DNA from: PALSA-1004 sp963804885
GTDB taxonomy: Bacteria; Pseudomonadota; Gammaproteobacteria; Burkholderiales; SG8-41
Length of the DNA stretch: 64,000 bases
Assembly: GCA_963804885.1 (NCBI GenBank)
Contig: CAWDSF010000001.1
Location: forward strand, 140,280-204,279
Direction: 5' to 3'
In this document: positions 27,743 to 36,296 of the stretch, piece by piece
How positions within the stretch are numbered: position 1 is the first letter of the stretch
Layout: the number at the start of each line of letters is the position of its first letter
Notes under the pieces: generated by a model
What the model saw: the letters and a program-made list of their open reading frames with translations, nothing else
Database searches by the model: none
Told to the model about the DNA's origin: nothing
Position numbers and translations under genes: made by a program

Positions 27743-28630
27743 CTACAGCAGCGCGAACGTCGCGCCGGCGGCGACGAGGAAAATCGCAGCATGCGCCCAC
27801 GCCCAGAGCGAATATTTAAAGCGCAATTTGGCGGGCGTATCGTTGGAGAGCAGAAAAAGCCGTCCGTCGGACGGCGCACGCAGGACGTTAGTACCCGCGC
27901 TCGAGCGAATTTCGCGGTGTTGCGCTTCGACTTCACGCACGGCCTGGCGTCGCGCGAGCTCCCATTCCTTTAAGTCGATCGCCCCGCTGCGATCGAGATC
28001 GAAGCGCTTGAGCAGCTCGGGCTGATTGTTTTTCCATTCGGTGAGCAGCGCGCTGACGTCGGCCGCGAGATCGAGGTCGCTGTGGGCGCCCCCGACAGTC
28101 ACGAAGTCGCCGAGTGCGTAGACCTGTTCCCGCGGCAGCAGCAGCCATTCCCGGTAGCGATAACTGCCCTGCGTCCACGTGCGCTCGCGCGAGCACACGA
28201 TTTCGGCGCCCTCGGGGTCGATCACGCAGTGGCCGCCTTTGTCGCGGATAACGAACGGGTCGTCGCTCGCGCCGGAGTCCTCCAACACCCACTCGTCTTT
28301 AGAGTTTTTTTCAAACACCTCGTATTGGTACCAGACGCAGGGCGTAAGCGAGAGCTTGGAGATGACCGGCGTGCCGCCTGGCATTTCGGCTATGCCGGCG
28401 ATTTCCACATAGCCTTGCGCGGCGGTCGCGATGTTGGAAAGCGGCGTGTCCGCAATGTGGCGCAGCCGCCGGTAGTTGCCGATCCAGGCGGCGAAACTCA
28501 CGAGCGACATGGCGCCCAGTGCGAACGGCCATACCGCGGCCGATTCCGCGTGGATCGCGCCATACAAAATCAATACGTGAATGCCACCCGTCAGCCAGTT
28601 GGCCGTATGGATGCGCAATTGACCGGCCAC
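27743..28630 (-). CDS. GIDE-like membrane protein with an EF-hand
   Basis: This 295-residue protein has two N-terminal transmembrane helices (about 12-55) and one at the extreme C terminus. The central region (GTPVISKLSLTPCVWYQYEVFE ... REWLLLPREQVYALGDFV) matches the bacterial GIDE domain, related to the non-RING part of mitochondrial E3 ligase MUL1 and commonly beside LemA. An EF-hand loop DLDRSGAIDLKE lies at about residue 210. It is 21 bases downstream of lemA on the same strand, the usual arrangement. The molecular function is unknown. Confidence 0.82.
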   Translation of the reverse strand: MAGQLRIHTANWLTGGIHVLILYGAIHAESAAVWPFALGAMSLVSFAAWIGNYRRLRHIADTPLSNIATAAQGYVEIAGIAEMPGGTPVISKLSLTPCVWYQYEVFEKNSKDEWVLEDSGASDDPFVIRDKGGHCVIDPEGAEIVCSRERTWTQGSYRYREWLLLPREQVYALGDFVTVGGAHSDLDLAADVSALLTEWKNNQPELLKRFDLDRSGAIDLKEWELARRQAVREVEAQHREIRSSAGTNVLRAPSDGRLFLLSNDTPAKLRFKYSLWAWAHAAIFLVAAGATFALL

Positions 28631-28651
28631 GCGCGAAACTTCAGCGCGCGA

Positions 28652-29224
28652 TTACTTGAACATTTCCTTGACGTCGACGTCGGTCTTTTCGGCGGCGTCG
28701 AATTCGAGGAGCTGCGCCGGCTTGAAATTGAACATGCCCGCGACGATGGTGTCGGGGAACTGCTCGACGCGCACGTTGTTGATATTGACCGACTCGTTGT
28801 AAAACTCGCGGCGGTCGGCGATCGCGTTTTCCAGCCCGGTGATGCGCCCCTGCAGCTGCTGGAACGTCTGATTGGTTTTCAGATCCGGATATTGCTCGGC
28901 GAGCGCGAACAGGCTGCCTACGCTCGCGCGCAGGCCGGCTTCGGCGGCGCCCAGCGCGGGAATGTTTTGCGATTCGCGCGCCGAAAACACGCGCGAGCGC
29001 GCATCGATGACTTTCTGCAGGGTGTCCTGCTCGAATTTCATGTACTGCTTGCAGGTTTCGATGAGCTTCGGCAGCTCGTCGTGCCGCTGCTTGAGCAGCA
29101 CGTCGATGTTGGCCCAGGCCTTCGATACATTGTGCTTTACCTGGACGAGATTATTGTAAATCATGACGAGGTAAACCAGCGCCAGAACTGCCACCCCGAC
29201 GACGACGATCGCGACGATGCCCAT
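28652..29224 (-). CDS. lemA: LemA family protein
   Basis: This 190-residue protein has an N-terminal transmembrane helix (IVAIVVVGVAVLALVYLVMIYNN region) followed by the helical LemA body: HNVSKAWANIDVLLKQR, ARESQNIPALGAAEAGL and FPDTIVAGMFNFKPAQLLEF at the end. LemA proteins are membrane-anchored four-helix proteins of uncertain function, often with GIDE or TPM-domain partners. It is the first gene of the lemA-GIDE pair. Confidence 0.92.
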   Translation of the reverse strand: MGIVAIVVVGVAVLALVYLVMIYNNLVQVKHNVSKAWANIDVLLKQRHDELPKLIETCKQYMKFEQDTLQKVIDARSRVFSARESQNIPALGAAEAGLRASVGSLFALAEQYPDLKTNQTFQQLQGRITGLENAIADRREFYNESVNINNVRVEQFPDTIVAGMFNFKPAQLLEFDAAEKTDVDVKEMFK

Positions 29225-29294
29225 GCAGACTCTCCCTAGTCTCCCGCAATTGGCGGGCAGTATAGCATCGGCGGGTTCGGGCCTGCGCCGGCAG

Positions 29295-30824
29295 TTACCA
29301 CGTGTACTGCACGGTATAGCGCAATGTGACTTCCGCGCCGGGATCGACTTTTACCGGGAAGTGAACCGTGCGCGCGTCCTGTTTTTCATAATCGTGCGTC
29401 TTAGCCGTGATCTGCCAGTTCACCCAGCGGTAAAGGTTTTCTTTGACAAGTACAGTCACGCGCTCCTTTTTCTGGTTGCGCAGTTTGACTTCGATCTCTT
29501 CCGACATGGTTTTGCGCGACGTGTCGACCTTGAAATCCACCTGGCGGCGTTCGCCGACTACGTCGAACGCCGAACCTAGCTTGACCAGCACCTTCTCATT
29601 GCGCGGCGTGTGGTCGATCACGTCCTCGCCAATGAATTCGAGCGTGCGGTCGGCCGGATCGAGCTTGCTCACGCGAATGCGGCCCGACGGCAGCGGCATG
29701 CCCATGTTGTGCTCGGCCGTGTTCTTGAATCCGAGATAGACGTCGACTTTCTTGTTGCTCTGCACGCCAAGATTACGGTCAGTGTGCGGGCTGGCCGAAT
29801 AGCCGTAATAGCCGGGGGCGAGTCCGTAGTAGACCAGAGTCTTCTCGCACGGCACGCTGCGCGCGGCGGGAAAAAGCTCGATCTGCTTGGTCGAGTTGTC
29901 GGGCAGGGTGGTCGGCCGGCCCAGCGTGTACAGGTGATATTCGAAGAAAGACTTTTCCGCGAAACCCGCATCCCGCTCTTCGCGCGCCATTGATTTCGCC
30001 GCCATCAGCTGGTCCGCGCGCGGGTTGTTGCGCTGCACGCGCTGTACGTCGCCGGCAATCAGCTTCAATTTTGCGTTCGCATAGCTCGCGCCGGACTGAT
30101 TGATGATGCTTACCCACGCGCCGATATCCAGTTTGCACGCGTTGGCATTTTTGCCGTCCGAGTAAGTAAGGTTGTAGTCCGACCACCAAGTCAGGCCGGC
30201 CGTCTGGTATGACACGCGCGTGCGATGATTGCCCGCCTGTTTCGCATTCATATTCCACACCAGCGTCGGTCGCGTAATCAGGCCGCCGGGCAGGCTCGGC
30301 AGCGTAATGCCGGCGTTGGTCGGCAGCAGCTGGATCGTGCCGTCCTCGCGCTTGAGCGTAATGCCGCCGGTCGTGGACAGCAGCGTGCCTTTGAACGACT
30401 CCACTGCGGTGCCGCGTACTTGATCGACTTTTATGGTCTGATCCACGTACTTTTGCAGCAGCTTGGCCTGGTCGACGAGATCGAACTGAAAGTTCTGCTC
30501 GAGCACGGTGGTGCCGGCGGGATCGGTCAGCGATTCGAACATCACGGTGGTCGGGTCGATGAAGGCTGCTACATCGGAGAAGCGCACGTTGTTGGGGCCG
30601 CGCGTGAGATTCAAGTCGCGCTGCTGACGCACGACCGCATAGCCGGGTATCCCCTGGCCGCGGCCGCCATTCCGATAGAAGTCGGGGGCCAGCGCACCCG
30701 GTTGTGCAGTGCTGTATATCGTGAGCGCGTCGCCGCCGGGTTCGCTGTCCGTGGCCGCCTGAGCGATGCCGATGGCAAGCGTGGCTGCGACCGGTAACGC
30801 GCCGAAATAGCTGATTTTTTTCAC
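29295..30824 (-). CDS. Secreted DUF4139 domain protein
   Basis: The GTG start at 30824 is fixed by a GGAGG site 6 bases upstream and gives 509 residues beginning with a signal peptide (KKISYFGALPVAATLAIGIAQA). An in-frame ATG at 30917 lacks such support. The C-terminal half carries DUF4139 features (RVSYQTAGLTWWSDYNLTY, NQKKERVTVLVKENLYRWVNW, PGAEVTLRYTVQYTW at the end). It is probably a periplasmic or outer-surface beta-rich protein of unknown role. It reads divergently from the YqjD-type operon. Confidence 0.85.
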   Translation of the reverse strand: MKKISYFGALPVAATLAIGIAQAATDSEPGGDALTIYSTAQPGALAPDFYRNGGRGQGIPGYAVVRQQRDLNLTRGPNNVRFSDVAAFIDPTTVMFESLTDPAGTTVLEQNFQFDLVDQAKLLQKYVDQTIKVDQVRGTAVESFKGTLLSTTGGITLKREDGTIQLLPTNAGITLPSLPGGLITRPTLVWNMNAKQAGNHRTRVSYQTAGLTWWSDYNLTYSDGKNANACKLDIGAWVSIINQSGASYANAKLKLIAGDVQRVQRNNPRADQLMAAKSMAREERDAGFAEKSFFEYHLYTLGRPTTLPDNSTKQIELFPAARSVPCEKTLVYYGLAPGYYGYSASPHTDRNLGVQSNKKVDVYLGFKNTAEHNMGMPLPSGRIRVSKLDPADRTLEFIGEDVIDHTPRNEKVLVKLGSAFDVVGERRQVDFKVDTSRKTMSEEIEVKLRNQKKERVTVLVKENLYRWVNWQITAKTHDYEKQDARTVHFPVKVDPGAEVTLRYTVQYTW

Positions 30825-30957
30825 GTGATGCCTCCGTTTATTGAATCCAGGGTCAATGCTGCGGAGGCTTAAACGGTGGGGCTCGCGCAAAAGGGTTATC
30901 CGGGGCGCGCCGGCCACCGACGGGCGGTCGCCGACCGCACGCCGGCAGCGCTGAAAA

Positions 30958-30987
30958 TTGTTGATTTAGACAGAAGAAATCTATAAC
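30958..30987 (+). promoter_or_regulatory. Candidate sigma70 promoter of the YqjD/E/K operon
   Basis: TTGTTG at 30958-30963 and TATAAC at 30982-30987 are separated by 18 bases in an AT-rich island of a GC-rich region, 62 bases upstream of the ATG at 31050. The divergent gap 30825-31049 holds no other recognisable signal. Confidence 0.4.
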
Positions 30988-31049
30988 CTAATCAATCCCA
31001 TGCCGGCGTTCCTGCGGGCGTATCCTTTTAATTGTCAACAGAGGTAACG

Positions 31050-31358
31050 ATGAGCGAAGCTAACCTTTCCAAGGACAAACTCGTGCAGGATTTTCGTGCC
31101 GTTGTTGCGGACGCCGAAGAATTGTTGAGGGCGACCGCCAGCCAAGCCGGCGAAAAAGTCGCCGTTGCGCGCGAACGCATACAGGACAGCCTGCACAATG
31201 CCAAAGTCAAACTGGCCGAAGCCGAAGACATCATCGTTCAGCGCAGCAGGCAGGCCGCTCGCGCCACGGATGATTTCGTGCGCGAAAACCCGTGGCAGTC
31301 GGTCGGCGCGGCAGCAGGTATCGGACTCGTAATCGGATTGCTGATCGGCCGCCGTTAA
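31050..31358 (+). CDS. YqjD/ElaB (DUF883) family ribosome-associated membrane-anchor protein
   Basis: The ATG at 31050 has GAGGT 5 bases upstream and gives 102 residues. A long amphipathic helix (about 6-75) leads to VRENPWQSVGAAAGIGLVIGLLIGRR, the C-terminal membrane anchor typical of YqjD/ElaB. The E. coli members inactivate ribosomes at the membrane in stationary phase. It is followed by YqjE- and YqjK-like genes, the classic order. Confidence 0.88.
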   Translation: MSEANLSKDKLVQDFRAVVADAEELLRATASQAGEKVAVARERIQDSLHNAKVKLAEAEDIIVQRSRQAARATDDFVRENPWQSVGAAAGIGLVIGLLIGRR

Positions 31359-31361
31359 TCG

Positions 31362-31757
31362 ATGGCGGGCGCAGACTCCGCCGCCGGCGCCCGCACGGGC
31401 GGGCTGTTGACTTCACTCAAGCAACTCGTCGCCACGCTCGTGGCGGTCGTGCAGACGCGCCTGGAACTGCTCGCCAACGAGGTGCAGGCGGAAAAGTTGC
31501 GGCTCACGCAACTGTTGCTGCTCGGCATCTCGGCCTTATTTTTCCTTGCCTGCGCCGTATTGCTGCTGACGGTGCTCGTGGTCGTCGCGCTCTGGGACAC
31601 CCATCGGCTGCTCGCCATCGGCGGTTTTGCGGCGCTCTATCTCGGCATGGGCGTCGGCTTCGCGCTGGCGGCACGCGCGCGTGCATCTGCGGGCACTCAA
31701 CTGTTCGCGGCAAGTTTGGCCGAGTTCGAAAAAGACCGCGACAGATTATCGGCGTGA
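31362..31757 (+). CDS. YqjE-like phage-holin-superfamily membrane protein
   Basis: This 131-residue protein has an amphipathic N-terminal helix (LLTSLKQLVATLVAVVQTRLELLANE) and two adjacent transmembrane helices (about 48-73 and 80-100). It starts 3 bases after the YqjD stop and overlaps the next gene by 4 bases, so it is translated as part of the yqjDEK-type operon. Confidence 0.85.
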   Translation: MAGADSAAGARTGGLLTSLKQLVATLVAVVQTRLELLANEVQAEKLRLTQLLLLGISALFFLACAVLLLTVLVVVALWDTHRLLAIGGFAALYLGMGVGFALAARARASAGTQLFAASLAEFEKDRDRLSA

Positions 31758-32032
31758 AGCGCGGCCATTCAATTTTCGGGTCAGGGGACCGCGCAGAGCT
31801 CATAGCGCGGTGCGCGGCGCAGCGCGCAGACTTGACCGTCATCCTGGACCAGCTCGCGGGCCCGCTGAAGATTGTCGACCGCGGAATTTCCTGCGCGCGT
31901 TATCTGCGCGACCGCCCGCTCGCGCTCGCGGCACTGGCAGCGCTCCTGACCGCCGCCCGCGGCCGCGGCGTGTGGAAATGGGCGCAGCGCGGTTTCGTCG
32001 CATGGCGCGCCTATCGCGCGCTTGCGAAATAA
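31754..32032 (+). CDS. YqjK-like family protein
   Basis: The GTG at 31754 overlaps the YqjE stop in GTGA and gives 92 residues. Features are ELIARCAAQRADL near the start and a weakly hydrophobic RPLALAALAALLTA segment followed by a basic GVWKWAQRGFVAWRAYR tail, the YqjK pattern. It is the third member of the operon. Function is unknown. Confidence 0.75.
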   Translation: MKRGHSIFGSGDRAELIARCAAQRADLTVILDQLAGPLKIVDRGISCARYLRDRPLALAALAALLTAARGRGVWKWAQRGFVAWRAYRALAK

Positions 32033-32282
32033 TGAGCGTTGGCAACCGCATGAAAAACCTGTCGTTGATTTGCGTATTTCGCAGCGCCAGCGTTATGGCC
32101 TACCGCTCGGTTCCATTGGTCCGGAAGCCTCAACGCTGGTCATGCTGATGCGCGACCAGTTCGTGTGCCTCATTCTCGAGCATCCGGCGTTGAGCGTCGA
32201 TATCCGGCTGAAGCGAGTGGCCATGATGAGCCGGAGCTTGAGCCAGACGAGCGAGCAGCTCGTCGATTACCTCCAGGATTAA
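32022..32282 (+). CDS. Small hypothetical protein
   Basis: The open frame begins at a TTG (32022) overlapping the YqjK end and encodes up to 86 residues; an internal ATG at 32142 would give 46. The segment VMLMRDQFVCLILEHPALSVDIRLKRVAMMSRSLSQT has reasonable amphipathic character and the frame fills the space before the next gene. I recognise no family, and the start is uncertain. Confidence 0.4.
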   Translation: MRNNERWQPHEKPVVDLRISQRQRYGLPLGSIGPEASTLVMLMRDQFVCLILEHPALSVDIRLKRVAMMSRSLSQTSEQLVDYLQD

Positions 32283-32292
32283 TCCGCGGCCG

Positions 32293-32859
32293 ATGTGGTA
32301 TCTGGTCGGTCTCATCTGGATCGCGGCGATGGTCTGGATCGTTGCCGCCTATACCCGCAAGCAGCGACAGCGCACCAGCGAACGCGCGTTACAAATGGAA
32401 AAGCTGGTTGCGGAGCTCAAAGCCAATCCACGGCGCATGGATGCGGACGACACCATACTCGAGCCCGCCGTCTCCGCTCCCGCGCCGGTCACAGCTTTCA
32501 CCCGCAAGCCGCGCCTGTTACCGCAAAGCGCCGCTTTGCTTTATTACGTGTTCAGGACCGGGCTGCCCGACCATGAAATATTCGCGGGCGTGGCGCTGGA
32601 GGACGTGCTCGATGTCGCGGCGCCGGCGGGCCAGCACGAGCAATTGCTGCGCAAGATCGCCGGGCAGCGGCTCGATCTCGTCGTTTGCACCAAACAATTG
32701 GAAGTCGTCGCCGCGGTAATCGTATCTGCGGCTGCGGCGATGGCCGAGCGCGAGCAGTTCGCAACGCAATGCCTGCAGGCTGCGGGTATCCGCGTGGTGC
32801 GCGTCGACCCGGCGGCGCCGCCGCGCCATCAACATATTCATGCGCTGGTTTACGGCTAG
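32293..32859 (+). CDS. DUF2726-like membrane-anchored protein
   Basis: This 188-residue protein begins with a transmembrane helix (MWYLVGLIWIAAMVWIVAAY) and a charged linker. The domain from about residue 73 (LLPQSAALLYYVFRTGLPDHEIFAGVALEDVL ... LDLVVCTKQLEVVAAVIV ... AAGIRVVRVDP) follows the DUF2726 pattern, a nuclease-like fold. The usual catalytic acidic/Lys residues of related nucleases are not obvious. It sits between the YqjDEK group and earP. Confidence 0.65.
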   Translation: MWYLVGLIWIAAMVWIVAAYTRKQRQRTSERALQMEKLVAELKANPRRMDADDTILEPAVSAPAPVTAFTRKPRLLPQSAALLYYVFRTGLPDHEIFAGVALEDVLDVAAPAGQHEQLLRKIAGQRLDLVVCTKQLEVVAAVIVSAAAAMAEREQFATQCLQAAGIRVVRVDPAAPPRHQHIHALVYG

Positions 32860-32921
32860 CCGGCCTATGCACGCATGCGCCGGCATCAAGTACGGCGGGC
32901 GGAACCGGAGCCTGCGCCAGC

Positions 32922-34061
32922 ATGAAGCATAGCTGGGATATTTTCTGTTCGGTCGTCGACAATTTTGGCGACATCGGCGTGTGCTGGCGCCTGGCGCGGC
33001 AGTTGACCTCCGAACTTAACCAGTCGGTGCGCTTGTGGGTCGATGATCTCGCGAGCTTCCAGCGGATTTGTCCCGCGGTCGACCCAACGCGCGAAACGCA
33101 GTGGTTGGGCGCGCTGGAGGTCCGGCATTGGAATACGCCGCTGCCGGCGGTCGAGCCGGCGGCGATCGTCGTCGAAGGATTTGGCGTCAGGCTCCCCGAT
33201 GAATACGTCGCCGCGATGGCCGCGCGTCGGCCTCAGCCCGTGTGGATCAATCTCGAACATCTGAGCGCGGAGCCGTGGGTCGATGGCTGCCACGGCCTGC
33301 CGTCGCCGCATCCGACGCTGCCGCTCACCAAATATTTTTTCTTTCCGGGGTTCACGGCAGCGACCGGTGGGCTGCTGATCGAAAGCGCGCTGCGTCCGGC
33401 ACGCGACGCGTTTCAATCCACTGCATCCGCGCGCGCCGCATTTTGGAATGCGCTCGGTGTGACGGCGGACGATGCGGCACTGCGTGTCTCGCTGTTTTGC
33501 TACGACAATGCCGCACTCGAAGCGCTCGTGGCGGCATGGTCGGCGGGCAGGTACCCCATCTTGTGCGCGGTGCCGCCGGGCACGGCGCAGGAGGGACTTG
33601 CGGCAGTCCTCGGCAGAGATCTCGCGCCGGGGACGCGCGTAGTGCGTGGGCAGTTGATGATAGCGGCAATCCCATTTCTGGAGCTCGATCACTTTGATCG
33701 CTTGTTGTGGGCGTGCGACATCAATTTTGTGCGCGGCGAGGACTCGTTCGTGCGCGCCCAGCTCGCTGCGCGGCCGCTCGTCTGGCAGGCCTATCTGCAG
33801 GCGAAGGAAGCTCACCTGGTCAAGCAGTCTGCGTTCATCGACCGCTATGTCGACGGCCTCGACGCCGCCACGGCGGCCGCAGTGCGCGCGATACACCTGG
33901 CCTGGAACCGACAGTCCTCGCAAATCAGCGAGTGCTGGGACCGCTTTATGGACGCCCGCAACGCGGTCGCCAGCCACGCCCGGGCCTGGACTGCCCGGCT
34001 TGAGCACGGCGGAAATCTGGCGCTCAGGCTGGCCGAATTCTGCCGGAATCGGCTAAAATAG
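32922..34061 (+). CDS. earP: EF-P arginine rhamnosyltransferase EarP
   Basis: The ATG at 32922 gives 379 residues. EarP signatures are clear: WDIFCSVVDNFGDIGVCWRLARQL at the N terminus with the catalytic Asp pair, WINLEHLSAEPWV and HGLPSPHPTLPLTKYFFFPGF (about 105-145), and NFVRGEDSFVRAQLAARPLVWQ (about 267). EarP transfers rhamnose from dTDP-rhamnose to Arg32 of elongation factor P, which relieves stalling at polyproline. The target gene efp begins 32 bases downstream and its product has Arg at 32. Confidence 0.96.
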   Translation: MKHSWDIFCSVVDNFGDIGVCWRLARQLTSELNQSVRLWVDDLASFQRICPAVDPTRETQWLGALEVRHWNTPLPAVEPAAIVVEGFGVRLPDEYVAAMAARRPQPVWINLEHLSAEPWVDGCHGLPSPHPTLPLTKYFFFPGFTAATGGLLIESALRPARDAFQSTASARAAFWNALGVTADDAALRVSLFCYDNAALEALVAAWSAGRYPILCAVPPGTAQEGLAAVLGRDLAPGTRVVRGQLMIAAIPFLELDHFDRLLWACDINFVRGEDSFVRAQLAARPLVWQAYLQAKEAHLVKQSAFIDRYVDGLDAATAAAVRAIHLAWNRQSSQISECWDRFMDARNAVASHARAWTARLEHGGNLALRLAEFCRNRLK

Positions 34062-34093
34062 CGGGCTTTTATGCTTACAGCAGCGGGAAAATC

Positions 34094-34603
34094 ATGAAAA
34101 TCGCACAGGAAATCAGGGCCGGCAACGTCATCATGCTCGGCAAAGACCCGATGGTCGTGCAGAAAGCTGAGTTCTCGAAGTCCGGACGCAACGCGTCGGT
34201 CGTCAAGATGAAAATGCGCAATCTGCTGACCGGTGCGCCGACGGAGAGCGTCTACCGCGCGGACGACAAGTTCGACATGGTCGTGCTCGAGCGCAAGGAA
34301 GTCACTTTTTCGTATTACGCCGATCCGATGTACGTGTTCATGGACAGCGAATACAACCAGCACGAAATCGAGAAGGACAACATGGGCGAGGCGCTCAACT
34401 ATCTCGATGAGGGCATGCCGTGCGAAGTGGTGTTCTACAACGAGAAGGCCATTTCGGTCATCATCCCGCAATCGCTCGAGCGGGAGATCGAGTACACCGA
34501 GCCGGCCATCCGCGGCGACACGTCGGGCAAGGTCCTGAAGCCGGCGAAGCTCAAGACCGGGTTCATGGTGGCATCCACCTCGAATCGGCAAACATGCGGA
34601 TGA
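34094..34603 (+). CDS. efp: Elongation factor P, 3' end replaced at the chimeric junction
   Basis: Residues 1 to about 159 are a normal bacterial EF-P with its KOW-like domain I, SKSGRNASVVK carrying Arg32 (the EarP rhamnosylation site) and the OB domains through LKPAKLKTGFMV. There the sequence stops being EF-P: the expected continuation (the last roughly 28-30 residues) is missing, and the frame runs ASTSNRQTCG to a stop at 34603. The foreign sequence from about 34570 is in another frame a PPK2 kinase. EF-P would lack part of its last OB fold, so a functional product is doubtful if the join is real. Confidence 0.93.
   Translation: MKIAQEIRAGNVIMLGKDPMVVQKAEFSKSGRNASVVKMKMRNLLTGAPTESVYRADDKFDMVVLERKEVTFSYYADPMYVFMDSEYNQHEIEKDNMGEALNYLDEGMPCEVVFYNEKAISVIIPQSLEREIEYTEPAIRGDTSGKVLKPAKLKTGFMVASTSNRQTCG
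34565..34580. other. Chimeric junction: betaproteobacterial efp to actinobacterial ppk2
   Basis: EF-P similarity ends at about 34570 and PPK2 similarity (HLESANMRMIVLFEGRD) begins at about 34577 in a different frame. No transposase, integrase, tRNA or target duplication is visible here. Codon choice and gene families change on both sides. A misassembly joining two organisms is the most economical reading. Confidence 0.9.
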
Positions 34604-35292
34604 TCGTGCTGTTCGAAGGTCGCGACGCGGCAGGCAAGGGCGGAACCATCCGCCGGGTCACCCGCTTCATGAACGAGAAGCACTACCGGGTGGTTGCCTT
34701 GGGCAAGCCGACCGAGGAACAGCGCTCACAGTGGTACTTCCAGCGTTACGTGGCGCAGTTCCCCAGCGGCGGCGAGGTCGTGCTGTTCGACCGGAGCTGG
34801 TACAACCGGGCGATGGTCGAACCCGTCTTCGGGTTCTGCTCGGACCAGGAGTATGACAACTTCATGCGCGGGGTGACCGGCTTCGAGAAGGATCTGGTGC
34901 GACAGGGAACCGTCCTGGTCAAGCTGTACTTCAGTGTTACCAGGTCCGAGCAGGCGCGCCGTTTCGCGCGCAGGCACGATGACCCGCTGCGGCAATGGAA
35001 GCTCAGCGAGGTCGACATGCAGGCCCAGGACCGTTGGGACGACTTCACCGAGCGCAAGTACCAGATGCTCAAGCGCACCGGCACGCTCGCGGCTCCGTGG
35101 ACGATCATTCGGTCCGGGGACAAGCAACGGGCCCGGCTGAATGCGATGAAGGTCATCCTCAACGCGGTCGACTATCCCGACCGCAATCTGGACCTCGCCT
35201 GGGTGCCCGATCGAAAGGTCGTCGTCACGGGCGCAGAGGAGATCGCCCTCATGGAAGCGGAGCGAATCCGCAAGGGCCGGTTCACCGGATGA
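34577..35292 (+). CDS. ppk2: Polyphosphate kinase 2, N terminus missing (first of tandem pair)
   Basis: The visible part covers the PPK2 catalytic core: Walker A FEGRDAAGKGGT near its start, KPTEEQRSQWYFQRYV, Walker B/DRS motif VVLFDRSWYNRA, the lid ARRHDDPLRQWKLSEVD and the SGDKQRARLNAMKVIL end. PPK2 uses polyphosphate to phosphorylate nucleoside mono- or diphosphates. The N-terminal helix normally ahead of Walker A has been replaced at the junction. An in-frame ATG at 34594 exists but would lack that helix. The second PPK2 starts in an ATGA overlap with its stop. Confidence 0.92.
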
Positions 35293-36143
35293 GCGCGCAA
35301 TCCCGAGCCAAGGCGCAGAAGCCGGGGCTCGTGCCCAGTCAGTCGACGCAGGCCGATGCCGGACGTCAGCAGCCGATGAGTGCTCCGGACTACGAGCACC
35401 ATCTCGCCAAGCTGCAGAGAGAACTGGTCAAGCTGCAGGAATGGGTGGTTCACGAGCGTTTGCGTGTTTGTGTTCTCTTCGAGGGGCGCGACGCAGCCGG
35501 AAAGGGGGGCACCATCAAGCGCATCGTCGACCGCACCAACCCACGGGTGGTGCGCGTCGTGGCTCTCACCAAGCCCGATGAGCGGGAACGATCACAGTGG
35601 TACTTCCAGCGCTACGTGGCCGAGCTGCCGTCGGCCGGCGAGATCGTTCTGTTCGACCGGAGCTGGTACAACCGGGCGGGCGTCGAGCGGGTCATGGGCT
35701 TCTGCAGCGATGAGGAGTACGAGGAGTTCTTCCGGGCCACGCCCGCCTTCGAGGCCATGCTGATCCGGGCCGGGGTCATCCTCGTGAAGTACTGGTTCTC
35801 CGTCAGTGACGACGAGCAGGAGCGTCGCTTCCAGGAACGTATCCGCAACCCACGCAAACGCTGGAAGCTCAGCGAGATGGACCTGCAGTCCCGTGCCCGA
35901 TGGGTCGACTACTCGCGAGCCAAGGACCGCATGTTCGAGCTCACCGACACGAAACTCTCCCCGTGGTGGGTCGTGCACGCGGACGACAAGCGCCGGGCCC
36001 GGCTCAACTGCATCAGCCACCTGCTCAGCCAGGTTCCCTACCAGGACCTGACCTCCGCACCGCTCGTTCTGCCACCGCGGCAGGCGGACGACTACGTGCG
36101 GCCGCCCGAGACCGAACTGACTTCGGTGCCGGAGATCTACTAA
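35289..36143 (+). CDS. ppk2: Polyphosphate kinase 2 (second of tandem pair)
   Basis: This 284-residue enzyme is complete. After a 30-residue extension comes LAKLQRELVKLQEWVV, then Walker A FEGRDAAGKGGT (about 64-75), ERSQWYFQRYVAELP, IVLFDRSWYNRAGVERVMGF and KRWKLSEMDLQSRARW. It overlaps the previous ppk2 by four bases (ATGA), so both are made together. Two different PPK2 paralogues in tandem could act on different nucleotides. The following genes carry DosR-like boxes, which places polyphosphate use in a stress context. Confidence 0.95.
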   Translation: MSAQSRAKAQKPGLVPSQSTQADAGRQQPMSAPDYEHHLAKLQRELVKLQEWVVHERLRVCVLFEGRDAAGKGGTIKRIVDRTNPRVVRVVALTKPDERERSQWYFQRYVAELPSAGEIVLFDRSWYNRAGVERVMGFCSDEEYEEFFRATPAFEAMLIRAGVILVKYWFSVSDDEQERRFQERIRNPRKRWKLSEMDLQSRARWVDYSRAKDRMFELTDTKLSPWWVVHADDKRRARLNCISHLLSQVPYQDLTSAPLVLPPRQADDYVRPPETELTSVPEIY

Positions 36144-36224
36144 CTGATCCTCGGCGACGTGACCGGATGGCCGCGGGTGTTCGGTCGGTGCTCTCTGCCG
36201 CCATGTCGGGTCCAACGGCGCCAT

Positions 36225-36244
36225 CGGTGGGACCGAAGTCTCTG
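36225..36244. promoter_or_regulatory. DosR/DevR-like box upstream of the membrane-protein/SRPBCC pair
   Basis: GGGACCGAAGTCTC at 36229-36242 fits GGGAC-N4-GTCCC with one mismatch in the right arm, 55 bases before the GTG at 36297. The DosR consensus (TTSGGGACTWWAGTCCCSAA) is known from Mycobacterium tuberculosis. Confidence 0.6.
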
Positions 36245-36296
36245 GGCGTACCGGGCGACGACGCGGGACGATGGGAGGTGGAAAGGGAGTGTCGAG

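Noticed and set aside
28082..29239. 385-codon plus-strand frame across GIDE and lemA
   Set aside because: Antisense to two recognisable genes in their conserved order; no family pattern.
34577..34603. Horizontal transfer of the ppk2-usp cluster into the betaproteobacterium
   Set aside because: Transfer should leave an integrase, IS or repeat at the seam and would not normally cut both an essential efp and the incoming first gene; the content stays actinobacterial for 29 kb to the window edge.
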